41,235 bases of DNA from Bacteroidota bacterium. GTDB lineage: Bacteria > Bacteroidota > Ignavibacteria > Ignavibacteriales > Melioribacteraceae. Within the stretch, counting starts at the first letter, position 1, and every line of letters begins with the position of its first letter. The stretch covers positions 1-41,235 of the forward strand of contig JAKAMT010000008.1 in the NCBI GenBank assembly GCA_021812705.1, read 5' to 3'. This document shows, piece after piece, positions 24,796 through 32,934 of this stretch. Below the pieces are notes generated by a model. That model was not told where the DNA came from. It did no database searches and saw only the letters and a list, made by a program, of their open reading frames with translations. The position numbers and the translations under genes were made by a program.

Positions 24796-27624
24796 ATGGC
24801 AATTCAAGAAAATAAAAAATCCGGCAAGAAAGCGAAATTTGTAATTATTGATGCTATGGCCCTTGCGTATAAAGGTTATTATGCTTTTATCTCCAGACCG
24901 TTAACCACTGCTTCGGGCGAACCGACATCGGCGGTTTTCGGTTTTCTTAATCAGCTATTTAAAATAATTGAAGATACAAAGCCGGATTACCTTGCTGTCG
25001 GATTCGATTCCAAAGAAAAAACATTCAGGCATGAGCGGTATGAAAATTATAAATCATCACGTCAGGCAATGCCTGAGGATATGATTCCGCAGATTCAGAG
25101 AATCAAGGAAGTAATTGAGGCGTTTAATATCCCAATCTACATTCTCCCAGGGTATGAAGCGGATGATTTAATTGGAACCGCACTCAAGGAGGCTGAGCAA
25201 AAAGGATTTGACTGCTACGCAATTACGCCGGACAAAGATTACATTCAGCTTATCTCCCCGAATATAAAAATCATAAAACCGGGCAAATCGACTGATGAAA
25301 TTATTATTCTGGACGAGGACCGGATTAAAGAAGAGATGGGATTCGAGCCGATTCAGATGATAGATTATCTTGCCCTCGTAGGCGACTCTAGCGATGACAT
25401 TCCGGGAGTTGCCGGTGTAGGTCCTAAAACCGCGGTTCCGCTGATTCAGAAATTTAAAACACTCGAGAACATCTATAAAAACATCGACCAGATAGAAAAA
25501 GCCAGTCTTGTAAATAAATTAACAGAGAACAAAGAAAACGCATTTTTGTCAAAAGAATTGGCTACGATCAAGACTGATACCCCCTTCCATATGAATTTTG
25601 ATGATGCCAAATTCCATAATCCCGATATCGACAGACTCCTTAAATTATTTTCGGATCTTGAGTTTAAATCTTTTCCTGCCAAGCTTAAAAAAATTTTTGA
25701 AGAGGAAGAGACCCTTTCTGATAATTCGACCGAGTGGACGGAGAAAAAAGATAGCGACAGTATTCAGCAATCGCAGGACACAGATGTTTTCGACAGGAAC
25801 AAAGTAAAATACAAGCTTATATTAAAAAAAGAGGAAGCCAAAAAACTCGCCGATAAATTGGCGGAGTCTGATCTTTTTGTTTTCGATACAGAAACCGATG
25901 GATTGGATACTCTTAATATCAAATTGGCCGGATGTGCATTTTCTCTAAAATCCAAAGAAGCATTCTTTATAGCTACAAATCCCCACGCCGAATCATCATC
26001 TTTGTTTGAATTTGATCTGGTAGACCGGCTTCCGGTTAACGATTTCGTAAAAATATTCAAACCTCTTTTTGAAAATGATGCCATTAAGAAAGTGTGTCAG
26101 AATGGAAAATTCGATATTGGAGTGTTGCGCCATTACGGAATTGACGTTAAAAATTTTTTCTTCGATACAATGCTTGCCAGCTATGTTATTGATCCGGACG
26201 AGAAACACGGGATGGATGAGCTTTCTAAAAAATATCTGAGCTACACTCCTATCCCGCTTACAGATCTTATCGGCTCGAAAAAAAATCCCGATAATATATT
26301 TACCGTCGATGCAAATCAGCTTTCCGATTATTCCTGCGAGGATGCGGACATCACTTACCGTTTATATGAATTGCTCTCAAAGGAATTAAAAAAAGAAAAA
26401 TTAGAAAAGCTTGCTTATGAAATAGAATTTCCGCTTGTGCCTGTTCTGGAAGATATGGAACGAACCGGCGTGAGAATCGACATAAAAAGCTTAAAGGAAT
26501 TCAGCGATCAATTAAAGCAGTATCTTGAAAATTATTCATCGGAAATAATAAGGCATGCGGGAGAAAATTTCAATATCAACTCAACGCAGCAGCTTCAAAA
26601 AATACTTTTTGAGAAATTGAATCTTACTCCTACAACTAAAACAAAAACAGGATATTCTACAGACGCTAAAGCCCTTGAATCATTGAAGGGATCTCATCCC
26701 ATAATTGATGTGATTTCAGATTACAGGCAGGTTTCAAAATTAAAATCGACTTATGCAGATGCATTGCCGCAATTGATACATCAGAGCACCGGCAGACTGC
26801 ATACTTCATATAATCAGGCGGCGGTATCTACAGGAAGGCTCTCAAGCAATGATCCTAATCTTCAAAACATACCTATCAGGACAGAGTTGGGAAAAGAGAT
26901 AAGAAAAGCATTCATACCGCGAGATAGTAATTATCTTATACTCTCAGCAGACTACAGCCAGATTGAGTTAAGAATCATGGCCAGCATTTGCGGAGACGAG
27001 ACATTAAAGAATGCCTTCCGCGATGGAGAAGATATTCACCGCCGCACCGCCGCATTGATATTCCATGTGGATCCTAAAGATGTAACAGGCGATATGAGAC
27101 GCAAAGCCAAGGAAGTAAATTTCGGAATCCTTTACGGACTGGGACCTTTTGGACTGAAAACCAGGTTGGGCATATCTCAGAGTGAAGCGAAAGCGATAAT
27201 AGATGATTATTTCTCCTCTTTTAAAAGCGTAAGAAATTTTATGGATGCTTCGGTTTCAAGCGCTAAGAAAAAAGGATATGCGGAAACACTTTACGGAAGA
27301 AGAAGATTTCTTAAAAACATCAACAGCAAAAACAGAATACTCCAGCAGTTTGAAGCGAGGGTCGCGGTCAATATGCCGATACAGGGAACGGCTGCAGATA
27401 TGATTAAGATTGCGATGATTAAAATTCATTCGGAACTGGAGAAGAGAAAAAGCAGAACTAAAATGGTCCTTCAGGTTCATGATGAACTAGTGTTTGATGC
27501 ACACAAGGATGAAATTGATGAATTGAAACCGCTGATAAAGGAATTGATGGAAACCGCGCTGCCTTTGGAAGTGCCCATTGTTGCTGAAACAGGGATAGGA
27601 ATTAACTGGCTTGATGCACATTAA
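24796..27624 (+). CDS. polA: DNA polymerase I
   Basis: 942-residue family A polymerase for gap filling and Okazaki-fragment maturation. All three domains are intact. The 5'-nuclease covers about residues 15-310 (GFDSKEKTFRHE, LVGDSSDDIPGV). The 3'-5' proofreading domain has Exo I DTETDG, Exo II NGKFDIG and Exo III YSCEDADITY. The polymerase has motif A DYSQIELR, motif B RRKAKEVNFGILYG and motif C VHDEL. ATG 24796 has GAG five bases upstream and is preferred; GTG 24784 would add four residues (VRDK). It is the only plus-strand gene here and ends in a long hairpin. Confidence 0.97.
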   Translation: MAIQENKKSGKKAKFVIIDAMALAYKGYYAFISRPLTTASGEPTSAVFGFLNQLFKIIEDTKPDYLAVGFDSKEKTFRHERYENYKSSRQAMPEDMIPQIQRIKEVIEAFNIPIYILPGYEADDLIGTALKEAEQKGFDCYAITPDKDYIQLISPNIKIIKPGKSTDEIIILDEDRIKEEMGFEPIQMIDYLALVGDSSDDIPGVAGVGPKTAVPLIQKFKTLENIYKNIDQIEKASLVNKLTENKENAFLSKELATIKTDTPFHMNFDDAKFHNPDIDRLLKLFSDLEFKSFPAKLKKIFEEEETLSDNSTEWTEKKDSDSIQQSQDTDVFDRNKVKYKLILKKEEAKKLADKLAESDLFVFDTETDGLDTLNIKLAGCAFSLKSKEAFFIATNPHAESSSLFEFDLVDRLPVNDFVKIFKPLFENDAIKKVCQNGKFDIGVLRHYGIDVKNFFFDTMLASYVIDPDEKHGMDELSKKYLSYTPIPLTDLIGSKKNPDNIFTVDANQLSDYSCEDADITYRLYELLSKELKKEKLEKLAYEIEFPLVPVLEDMERTGVRIDIKSLKEFSDQLKQYLENYSSEIIRHAGENFNINSTQQLQKILFEKLNLTPTTKTKTGYSTDAKALESLKGSHPIIDVISDYRQVSKLKSTYADALPQLIHQSTGRLHTSYNQAAVSTGRLSSNDPNLQNIPIRTELGKEIRKAFIPRDSNYLILSADYSQIELRIMASICGDETLKNAFRDGEDIHRRTAALIFHVDPKDVTGDMRRKAKEVNFGILYGLGPFGLKTRLGISQSEAKAIIDDYFSSFKSVRNFMDASVSSAKKKGYAETLYGRRRFLKNINSKNRILQQFEARVAVNMPIQGTAADMIKIAMIKIHSELEKRKSRTKMVLQVHDELVFDAHKDEIDELKPLIKELMETALPLEVPIVAETGIGINWLDAH

Positions 27625-27626
27625 TA

Positions 27627-27686
27627 AAGCGGAAATATTCCGAATCAAAAGGAAGCAGATTCAAAAATATTTCCGCTTCTATTTTT
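27627..27686 (+). terminator. polA terminator, shared with the convergent isomerase gene
   Basis: A perfect 13-base inverted repeat, AAGCGGAAATATT (27627-27639) against AATATTTCCGCTT (27666-27678), flanks a 26-base loop that itself contains a five-pair inverted repeat (GAATC and GATTC). Five T residues follow at 27682-27686 on the plus strand, overlapping the stop codon of the minus-strand isomerase gene. The position between convergent genes suggests it acts on transcripts from both sides; the T-tract is better for the polA direction. Confidence 0.75.
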
Positions 27687-28713
27687 AAAGATGGGCTTTA
27701 AGATAATTGATACTGTCTATAGAAGTCGGATCAAACCCTCTCATAACCGCATAATAATATGTGGTCCAGTCTCCAAGATATATCATATCTATCAGTCGAA
27801 GTTTTGCGTTCGCCTCATGGCTAACAACATCGATTATTTCTGCTCCGGCTTTCCTAACCATTTCTGAAGTGAGATCATATCTTTTCTTAACCTGAAGATG
27901 ATAATCCTCATCAAGGATATTTATCAATTTAAAATTCATCTGAGTTTTGTACCCTTCCCAGCCTAAGATTTCATTATGGTTTAATTCCGGCAGATAGCCG
28001 AAGAAAGCATGCTGTTTTGCATTTTCATTGAACTGCCCTTTCCATCTTGTTCCCACTACAGAAGTATAGTCGCTGACAGCATAAACCAGAGGCACAAATC
28101 CCAACAACTTTTCAGCAATCTCGACAGCTTTACTAGCCGGTTTAGATAATTCAACAGCTTTTCTTTTGAGCAAATCGATTGCCTGGTTCACTGCATCTGT
28201 TTGGCTTGGAACTAATTTTAGCGCGTGAACGGTTTTAAGCAATGTGAAAAAATTTATCCATAATGCGAAACGTGGCTGGTAGCCTTTCAAAAGTTTACCA
28301 AATGGAATATTATTCGCCTTGGCAATCTCTTCAATTTTTCCGCCGGTAGATACGCATACTATCTGACATTTTCTTTGGATGGCTTCTTTGAGGGCTGAAA
28401 TTGTTTCCTCCGTATTTCCCGAATAAGAAGAAGCTATGACCAGAGTATTTTCATTTGCATATATCGGAAGTTCGTAGTTTCTATTCACTGTGTACGGATA
28501 GTTCAATTCACTGCGGAGATAATTTTGAAGAAGTTCACCTCCTATGGCCGACCCTCCGAGTCCGGTTAGCACAATATTTTTCACCTTAGAGCTGTCTATC
28601 GACGACAGGTCAAAATCATTTCCCCACGCATATTCAATCTGCTGATAAGAATCACTCAGAACCTTGAACTGATTAGCTGTATCTAATTTTGAAATCATTT
28701 CCTGCAAATTCAT
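27685..28713 (-). CDS. bifunctional phosphoglucose/phosphomannose isomerase
   Basis: 342-residue SIS-fold enzyme interconverting glucose-6-phosphate and mannose-6-phosphate with fructose-6-phosphate. Tandem SIS domains show TGLGGSAIGGELL (residues 50-62) and ASSYSGNTEETISA, the sugar-phosphate binding loop. The segment KGQFNENAKQHAFFG followed by LPELNHNE carries the active-site Glu and His typical of the dual-specificity bacterial and archaeal family rather than classical Pgi. GAGGTAAAA precedes the ATG. It follows ptsI by seven bases, so it is likely the last gene of the fni-to-isomerase operon and links it to central sugar metabolism. Confidence 0.92.
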   Translation of the reverse strand: MNLQEMISKLDTANQFKVLSDSYQQIEYAWGNDFDLSSIDSSKVKNIVLTGLGGSAIGGELLQNYLRSELNYPYTVNRNYELPIYANENTLVIASSYSGNTEETISALKEAIQRKCQIVCVSTGGKIEEIAKANNIPFGKLLKGYQPRFALWINFFTLLKTVHALKLVPSQTDAVNQAIDLLKRKAVELSKPASKAVEIAEKLLGFVPLVYAVSDYTSVVGTRWKGQFNENAKQHAFFGYLPELNHNEILGWEGYKTQMNFKLINILDEDYHLQVKKRYDLTSEMVRKAGAEIIDVVSHEANAKLRLIDMIYLGDWTTYYYAVMRGFDPTSIDSINYLKAHL

Positions 28714-28720
28714 TTTTACC

Positions 28721-30469
28721 TCAGTATAAGTTTTTAATTTGATCTTTTTCTTTGTTATTATAAAATTGATGCAAGCGCGTGTTTATCTCTTTTTCGGATT
28801 TGAACTGAAGACATTCTTCCGCCAATGATTTTAGTTCTTTGTACGAAAGATTTCTTATTATTTTTTTGATAAGCGGAATCGCCGATGCTGAGACGCTTAT
28901 TGTATCTAAACCCAAACCGATAAGAAGCGGAACTGCAAAAGGATCTGCTGCCATTTCTCCGCACAAACTGACCGAGGCGCCTGCATTTTTTCCGCCGGTA
29001 ATTATATGATGAAGAGTTCTCACAACTGCCGGATGGAACTCCTGATAGATGCCAGATACAATTTCATTGCCTCTGTCAACCGCAAGGAGGTACTGAATAA
29101 GATCGTTGGTGCCAATGCTCACAAAATCGACTTCTTCTGCAAAATCTTTTATCAGTACGGCTGCGGAAGGAATTTCTATCATAATTCCTAGGCTCATATG
29201 TTTATCAAAAGCCCTGCCTTCTTTTTTAAGTTCTTCTTTACATTGACTGATAATTTCTTTCGATTTTTTTATCTCAATAATCGATGCGATCATCGGCAGC
29301 ATCAGTTTCACGTTTTTATGTGTGCTGGCGCGAAGAACTGCGCGTATCTGCGATTTAAAAAGCTGCGGATTATCAAGAAGAAGACGAATACCCCGCCATC
29401 CCAAAAACGGATTTGGCTCTTTAAGGTCTACAGGAAGTACTTTATCTCCTCCGATATCGAACGTTCTGATAACAACATTGTTCGGATAGATTCTTTCAGC
29501 AATTTTAGTATAAGCTTTATACTGCTCTTCCTCATCCGGAAAAGCCTCATATTCTTCAAACAGTTGTTCTGTCCTTACCAGTCCTATACCTTTGGCGCCA
29601 TTCTGATTTACGACTTCAACTTCGTCAATTAGTTCCAGATTTGCCATGAGCTGAATTTCAACGCCGTCTGTAGTGGAGGCGGGCAGTTCTTTAAGCTTCA
29701 CCAATTCTATATCAAGTTTTTGAAGCCGGGCAATTTTTTTCTGATAATCGCCCAACTGTTTTTCTGTAGGATTAAGAATGACCTCCCCTTTATAGCCGTC
29801 GATAATTAGAAGATCGCCGTCTTTAATTCTATTTGACGCGTCATGCAGACCCACAACCGCGGGAATATTAAGAGAACGCGCTACGATTGCCGCGTGCGAG
29901 GTTAATCCGCCGAAGTCAGTAACGTATCCCTTCACATTCACTCTCGAAAACAATACAGTATCAGAGGGAGTAACAGATGTTGTAACCACAACCACATCGC
30001 TTGTGATTCTTGATTTCCATTTTTTCTTTTTCAGATTTCTGACTATTCTGTTTTTGATATCCTCAATATCGTGCGATCTTTCTCGCATATAAGTTTCGTG
30101 GGAAAGATTCATCAAGTCGGTATATTTTGATATTTCATCGTGCACAATGAATTCAGGCGCACGTTTCTCATTACGGATCCTATCTTCAATAGTCTTTACC
30201 AGAATTGGGTCATCCAGGATCATTATTTGAGCTTCAAAAATGGCGGCTCTTTTATCACCCAGTTTATCAACTGCCAAAGAAAATATTTTTCTTAATTCTT
30301 TCTTAGATTTTTCCAGGGCGACATTCAAATTCTGCAATGCATCCTCAACATCGGAGATTTCGTCATTAACAATCTCCTCGAGTTCTTTTTTGTAAAGGAA
30401 TGCCTGAGAAATAGAAATCCCAGGTGCAGCGCCGATACCTTTTAAAATATTTTCAGCGTCAGATTTCAT
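28721..30469 (-). CDS. ptsI: phosphoenolpyruvate-protein phosphotransferase (PTS enzyme I)
   Basis: About 582 residues. Enzyme I takes phosphate from phosphoenolpyruvate and passes it to HPr. The phosphorylated histidine lies in GGLTSHAAIVARSLNIPAVVG (His197 when counted from the upstream TTG at 30484, His192 from the ATG). The PEP-binding C-terminal barrel contains GIGLVRTEQLF, GGDKVLP and the active-site Cys in SLCGEMAADP. ATG 30469 is preferred: it lies one base after the HPr stop with an ACGAG element upstream, whereas TTG 30484 would sit too close to its GAGGA. No enzyme II component is encoded in the window. Confidence 0.95.
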   Translation of the reverse strand: MKSDAENILKGIGAAPGISISQAFLYKKELEEIVNDEISDVEDALQNLNVALEKSKKELRKIFSLAVDKLGDKRAAIFEAQIMILDDPILVKTIEDRIRNEKRAPEFIVHDEISKYTDLMNLSHETYMRERSHDIEDIKNRIVRNLKKKKWKSRITSDVVVVTTSVTPSDTVLFSRVNVKGYVTDFGGLTSHAAIVARSLNIPAVVGLHDASNRIKDGDLLIIDGYKGEVILNPTEKQLGDYQKKIARLQKLDIELVKLKELPASTTDGVEIQLMANLELIDEVEVVNQNGAKGIGLVRTEQLFEEYEAFPDEEEQYKAYTKIAERIYPNNVVIRTFDIGGDKVLPVDLKEPNPFLGWRGIRLLLDNPQLFKSQIRAVLRASTHKNVKLMLPMIASIIEIKKSKEIISQCKEELKKEGRAFDKHMSLGIMIEIPSAAVLIKDFAEEVDFVSIGTNDLIQYLLAVDRGNEIVSGIYQEFHPAVVRTLHHIITGGKNAGASVSLCGEMAADPFAVPLLIGLGLDTISVSASAIPLIKKIIRNLSYKELKSLAEECLQFKSEKEINTRLHQFYNNKEKDQIKNLY

Positions 30470-30470
30470 T

Positions 30471-30737
30471 TTATAGCTCGTCAAATCCTCTGTTAAAATA
30501 ATCTAAAATTTCCTTTGAAGCCGCTTCTTCGTCCGCTCCGTCGAAAATAAGAGTTATTTCAGAACCTTTTTCTGCGGCAAGAGTCATTACACCAATAATA
30601 CTTTTACCGTTAATGTGTAATCCATCTTTATTCAAATAGAATTCACATTTATACTTTGAAGCTAATTTAACAATATTTGCAGCGGGTCTGGTATGCAGAC
30701 CGGCATTATTTATAATTTTTGTTTTAACTTCTATCAT
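30471..30737 (-). CDS. ptsH: phosphocarrier protein HPr
   Basis: 88 residues. The phosphorylation site His15 lies in AGLHTRPAAN exactly where expected, and Ser46 in NGKSIIGVMTL occupies the regulatory serine position targeted by HPr kinase in organisms that have one. The ATG overlaps the prenyl diphosphate synthase stop as ATGA. It feeds enzyme I encoded next to it. With no transporter nearby, a regulatory rather than sugar-uptake PTS is possible. Confidence 0.96.
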   Translation of the reverse strand: MIEVKTKIINNAGLHTRPAANIVKLASKYKCEFYLNKDGLHINGKSIIGVMTLAAEKGSEITLIFDGADEEAASKEILDYFNRGFDEL

Positions 30738-31726
30738 TTATTCCTTTTTATCAAAATGTTCGCAAGCCAGAGTAATAAATCTTTCCCTTCGTTATCGGGC
30801 AAAACGGATAAATTTCTCACCGCTAATTTAGTGTATTTAAGAATTTCCCGCTCGGCATCATTAATTACTCCAAGCTTAGAGTAGAGGCTGCGGTAAATAT
30901 CAATTTTGCTTCTTTTAATCCCTTTATTTTTAACAATATCCAGAAGCAATTTTTTATCAGCGCCTTTAGCCTTTTCAAATGCCCTCAGGAATAAAAATGT
31001 TTTTTTCCCTTCTACCAGGTCAATTCCCACTTTTTTGCCAAATTTTCTCTCATCTGCGATTATGTCTAGCAGGTCATCTTGAATCTGAAAAGCCATTCCC
31101 AGATTCTTGCCGTACTCCGAAAGTGATTTTACTATAATCCTATCCGCATCGGCAAGTTGCACTCCAATTTTGCAGCAATTCTCTAACAGAGCCGCAGTTT
31201 TTTTGTAGATCATAATTTTGTATTCTGAAATTGAAACATTTTTACGCACTTCAAATTCTTTGTCCATGCTCTGCCCTTCGCACACTTCAATAATGCCCTG
31301 TGTGAAGGAAGAGATCACATCGCTTCGGCCGGAAGAACAGTCCAAAGTCAGATTTTTGTAGGCGTGAGCAATCAAATTATCGCCGGCAAGAATGGCTGTG
31401 CTGAGATCATATTTTTTATGAAGTGTAAGTCTTCCCCTTCTCATATCTGAATTATCCATTATATCATCATGTACGAGAGTAAAATTATGAAGCACTTCAA
31501 CTGCGACAGCTGCATTTGATACAAAACTGAAATCTGCACCGGCGGCCTTAGCAGAGAACAAAAGTAAAATTGGACGAAGGTGCTTCCCGCCGCTTTGCAA
31601 AATATATGAGCACGGTTCATATAAAGAAACCGGCTCGTGATTTTTTAGAAGCGAACTCAAACGTTTTTCTATTTTGACAGATTCTGCTAAGAAAATTTTC
31701 TCGCAAATTATTGAATCAAGCCTCAA
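30734..31726 (-). CDS. trans-isoprenyl (polyprenyl) diphosphate synthase
   Basis: 330-residue all-helical prenyltransferase condensing IPP with allylic diphosphates. Both aspartate-rich motifs are intact: D87-D-I-M-D91 (LVHDDIMD) and D217-D-L-L-D221 (FQIQDDLLD), with the substrate-binding GGKHLRP near residue 47. A Phe sits five residues before the first motif, a position where aromatic residues usually limit chain length, so a short product (C15-C20) is more likely than a long-chain quinone tail. The frame is open to 31822, but TTG 31726 has GGAG five bases upstream and overlaps the fni stop as TTGA. Confidence 0.92.
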   Translation of the reverse strand: MRLDSIICEKIFLAESVKIEKRLSSLLKNHEPVSLYEPCSYILQSGGKHLRPILLLFSAKAAGADFSFVSNAAVAVEVLHNFTLVHDDIMDNSDMRRGRLTLHKKYDLSTAILAGDNLIAHAYKNLTLDCSSGRSDVISSFTQGIIEVCEGQSMDKEFEVRKNVSISEYKIMIYKKTAALLENCCKIGVQLADADRIIVKSLSEYGKNLGMAFQIQDDLLDIIADERKFGKKVGIDLVEGKKTFLFLRAFEKAKGADKKLLLDIVKNKGIKRSKIDIYRSLYSKLGVINDAEREILKYTKLAVRNLSVLPDNEGKDLLLWLANILIKRNK

Positions 31727-32763
31727 TACATCTCCTTTTCCCTTATAAGGGGAACTTTTTTTAATTTTTTTATTGAATCTGAACCTGTTAAATACATAAT
31801 TTTTTTTACAGTCATGAACCATGATTTTATAAGATCAATTGTACCATCAACATCTTTTTTCATCAATTCGACCAAAATGGTTCTCGCAGAAGCTGTTAGA
31901 TCCGCACCAAGCGCAATGGATTTTGCTATATCAATTCCGTTATTAATTCCGCCGGAGCCTATGAGGGTGAACGAGTATTCTTTTTTCAATTCATTTACTG
32001 TTCTTATGCAATATGACGTAGACAACCCCCACTCCCTGAAATAAAGATCTTTTTGGTTACTTCTAAGCTGCTCAACTGCAGCCCAACTTGTTCCTCCGGC
32101 GCCAGCAACATCGATTCCTCTTACACCGGTTTCTAAAAGTTTTCTGGCTGCAGTTTTAGAAATGCCCGACCCAACTTCTTTTGCAATTACCGGCACATCA
32201 ATTTTTTTACAGACCAATTCTAAGTTTTTCATCAATCCTGAGAAGTCCGTCTCTCCCTCAGGCTGAATAAGCTCTTGTAAAGGATTTAAATGCACAATTA
32301 TTGCACGCGCGTTGACCATATTAATAATCTTATTAAATAAATCGGCCGGATCCTTAGACTTGGCCACTTGGGCGGCTCCGATATTTCCTACGATTGGAAT
32401 GTTTTTAGCTACATCTTTTACCACTCTATAAGAATAGTAGTTATTTTTTTCTTCTAAAGCATGTCTTTGGCTTCCTAAACAAAGGGGAATATTCAATTCC
32501 TCAGATACAACAGCCAATTTTTCATTTATTCTCTCTGCCTTTTTGGTGCCTCCAGTCATACTGGAGATCATAAACGGAAAATCTATTTTATTCCCGTAAA
32601 ACTCACCCGATAGATCAATTTTCTTTATATCAATTTCTGTGGGAGCATAATGCTCAAATGAATATTTCTCAAACCCGGTCGTTCTTTCAGAAAATTCTAC
32701 TTTACCTGAAATGCACAATTCTAAATGATCTTTTTTGCGATCGGCAATCTTGTTTTTGCTCAT
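31723..32763 (-). CDS. fni: type 2 isopentenyl-diphosphate delta-isomerase (FMN-dependent)
   Basis: 346-residue TIM-barrel flavoenzyme interconverting IPP and DMAPP. Signatures are RKKDHLELC near the N-terminus, FPFMISSMTGGT, LGSQRHAL, VIAKEVGSGISKTAARKL, GVRGIDVAGAGGTSWAAVE and the FMN-phosphate loop GSGGINNGIDIAKSIALGAD. ATG 32763 (MSKNKIADRKKDHLE) is preferred over TTG 32769. It heads the operon with the prenyl diphosphate synthase, so isomerase and chain elongation are expressed together. The 170-base region before it (32764-32934) is very AT-rich, contains no ORF, and presumably carries the promoter. Confidence 0.95.
   Translation of the reverse strand: MSKNKIADRKKDHLELCISGKVEFSERTTGFEKYSFEHYAPTEIDIKKIDLSGEFYGNKIDFPFMISSMTGGTKKAERINEKLAVVSEELNIPLCLGSQRHALEEKNNYYSYRVVKDVAKNIPIVGNIGAAQVAKSKDPADLFNKIINMVNARAIIVHLNPLQELIQPEGETDFSGLMKNLELVCKKIDVPVIAKEVGSGISKTAARKLLETGVRGIDVAGAGGTSWAAVEQLRSNQKDLYFREWGLSTSYCIRTVNELKKEYSFTLIGSGGINNGIDIAKSIALGADLTASARTILVELMKKDVDGTIDLIKSWFMTVKKIMYLTGSDSIKKLKKVPLIREKEMY
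31732..31735 (-). promoter_or_regulatory. ribosome binding site fixing the prenyl synthase TTG start
   Basis: GGAG on the minus strand, five bases before TTG 31726, lies within the last codons of fni. It supports the shorter protein over the 362-residue reading. Confidence 0.6.
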
Positions 32764-32934
32764 TTTCAATATTTTTTTTGACTATTTAACGGATTAAAAT
32801 AGGAAGTTTATCTAAGCATTAATAATATATTAGATATTAGAATTAAGTTACTAAATAATAATTACTTATCGTATTTAGTTAATAAAATTAATTGATTCAA
32901 AGGGAAAAGGAGAAGAAAACCTCAAAGCACCTTT

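Noticed and set aside
29198-29632. A 144-residue plus-strand frame opposite ptsI
   Set aside because: Phe/Ile-rich antisense shadow inside an intact enzyme I gene; no family features.
31727-31822. A longer prenyl synthase start at 31822
   Set aside because: It would overlap fni by 100 bases and adds a basic tail absent from the family; TTG 31726 has a ribosome binding site.
32770-32934. The AT-rich gap before fni as a possible regulatory RNA or repeat
   Set aside because: No stable stem, no direct repeat and no ORF; several overlapping AT-rich promoter-like hexamers prevent choosing one.
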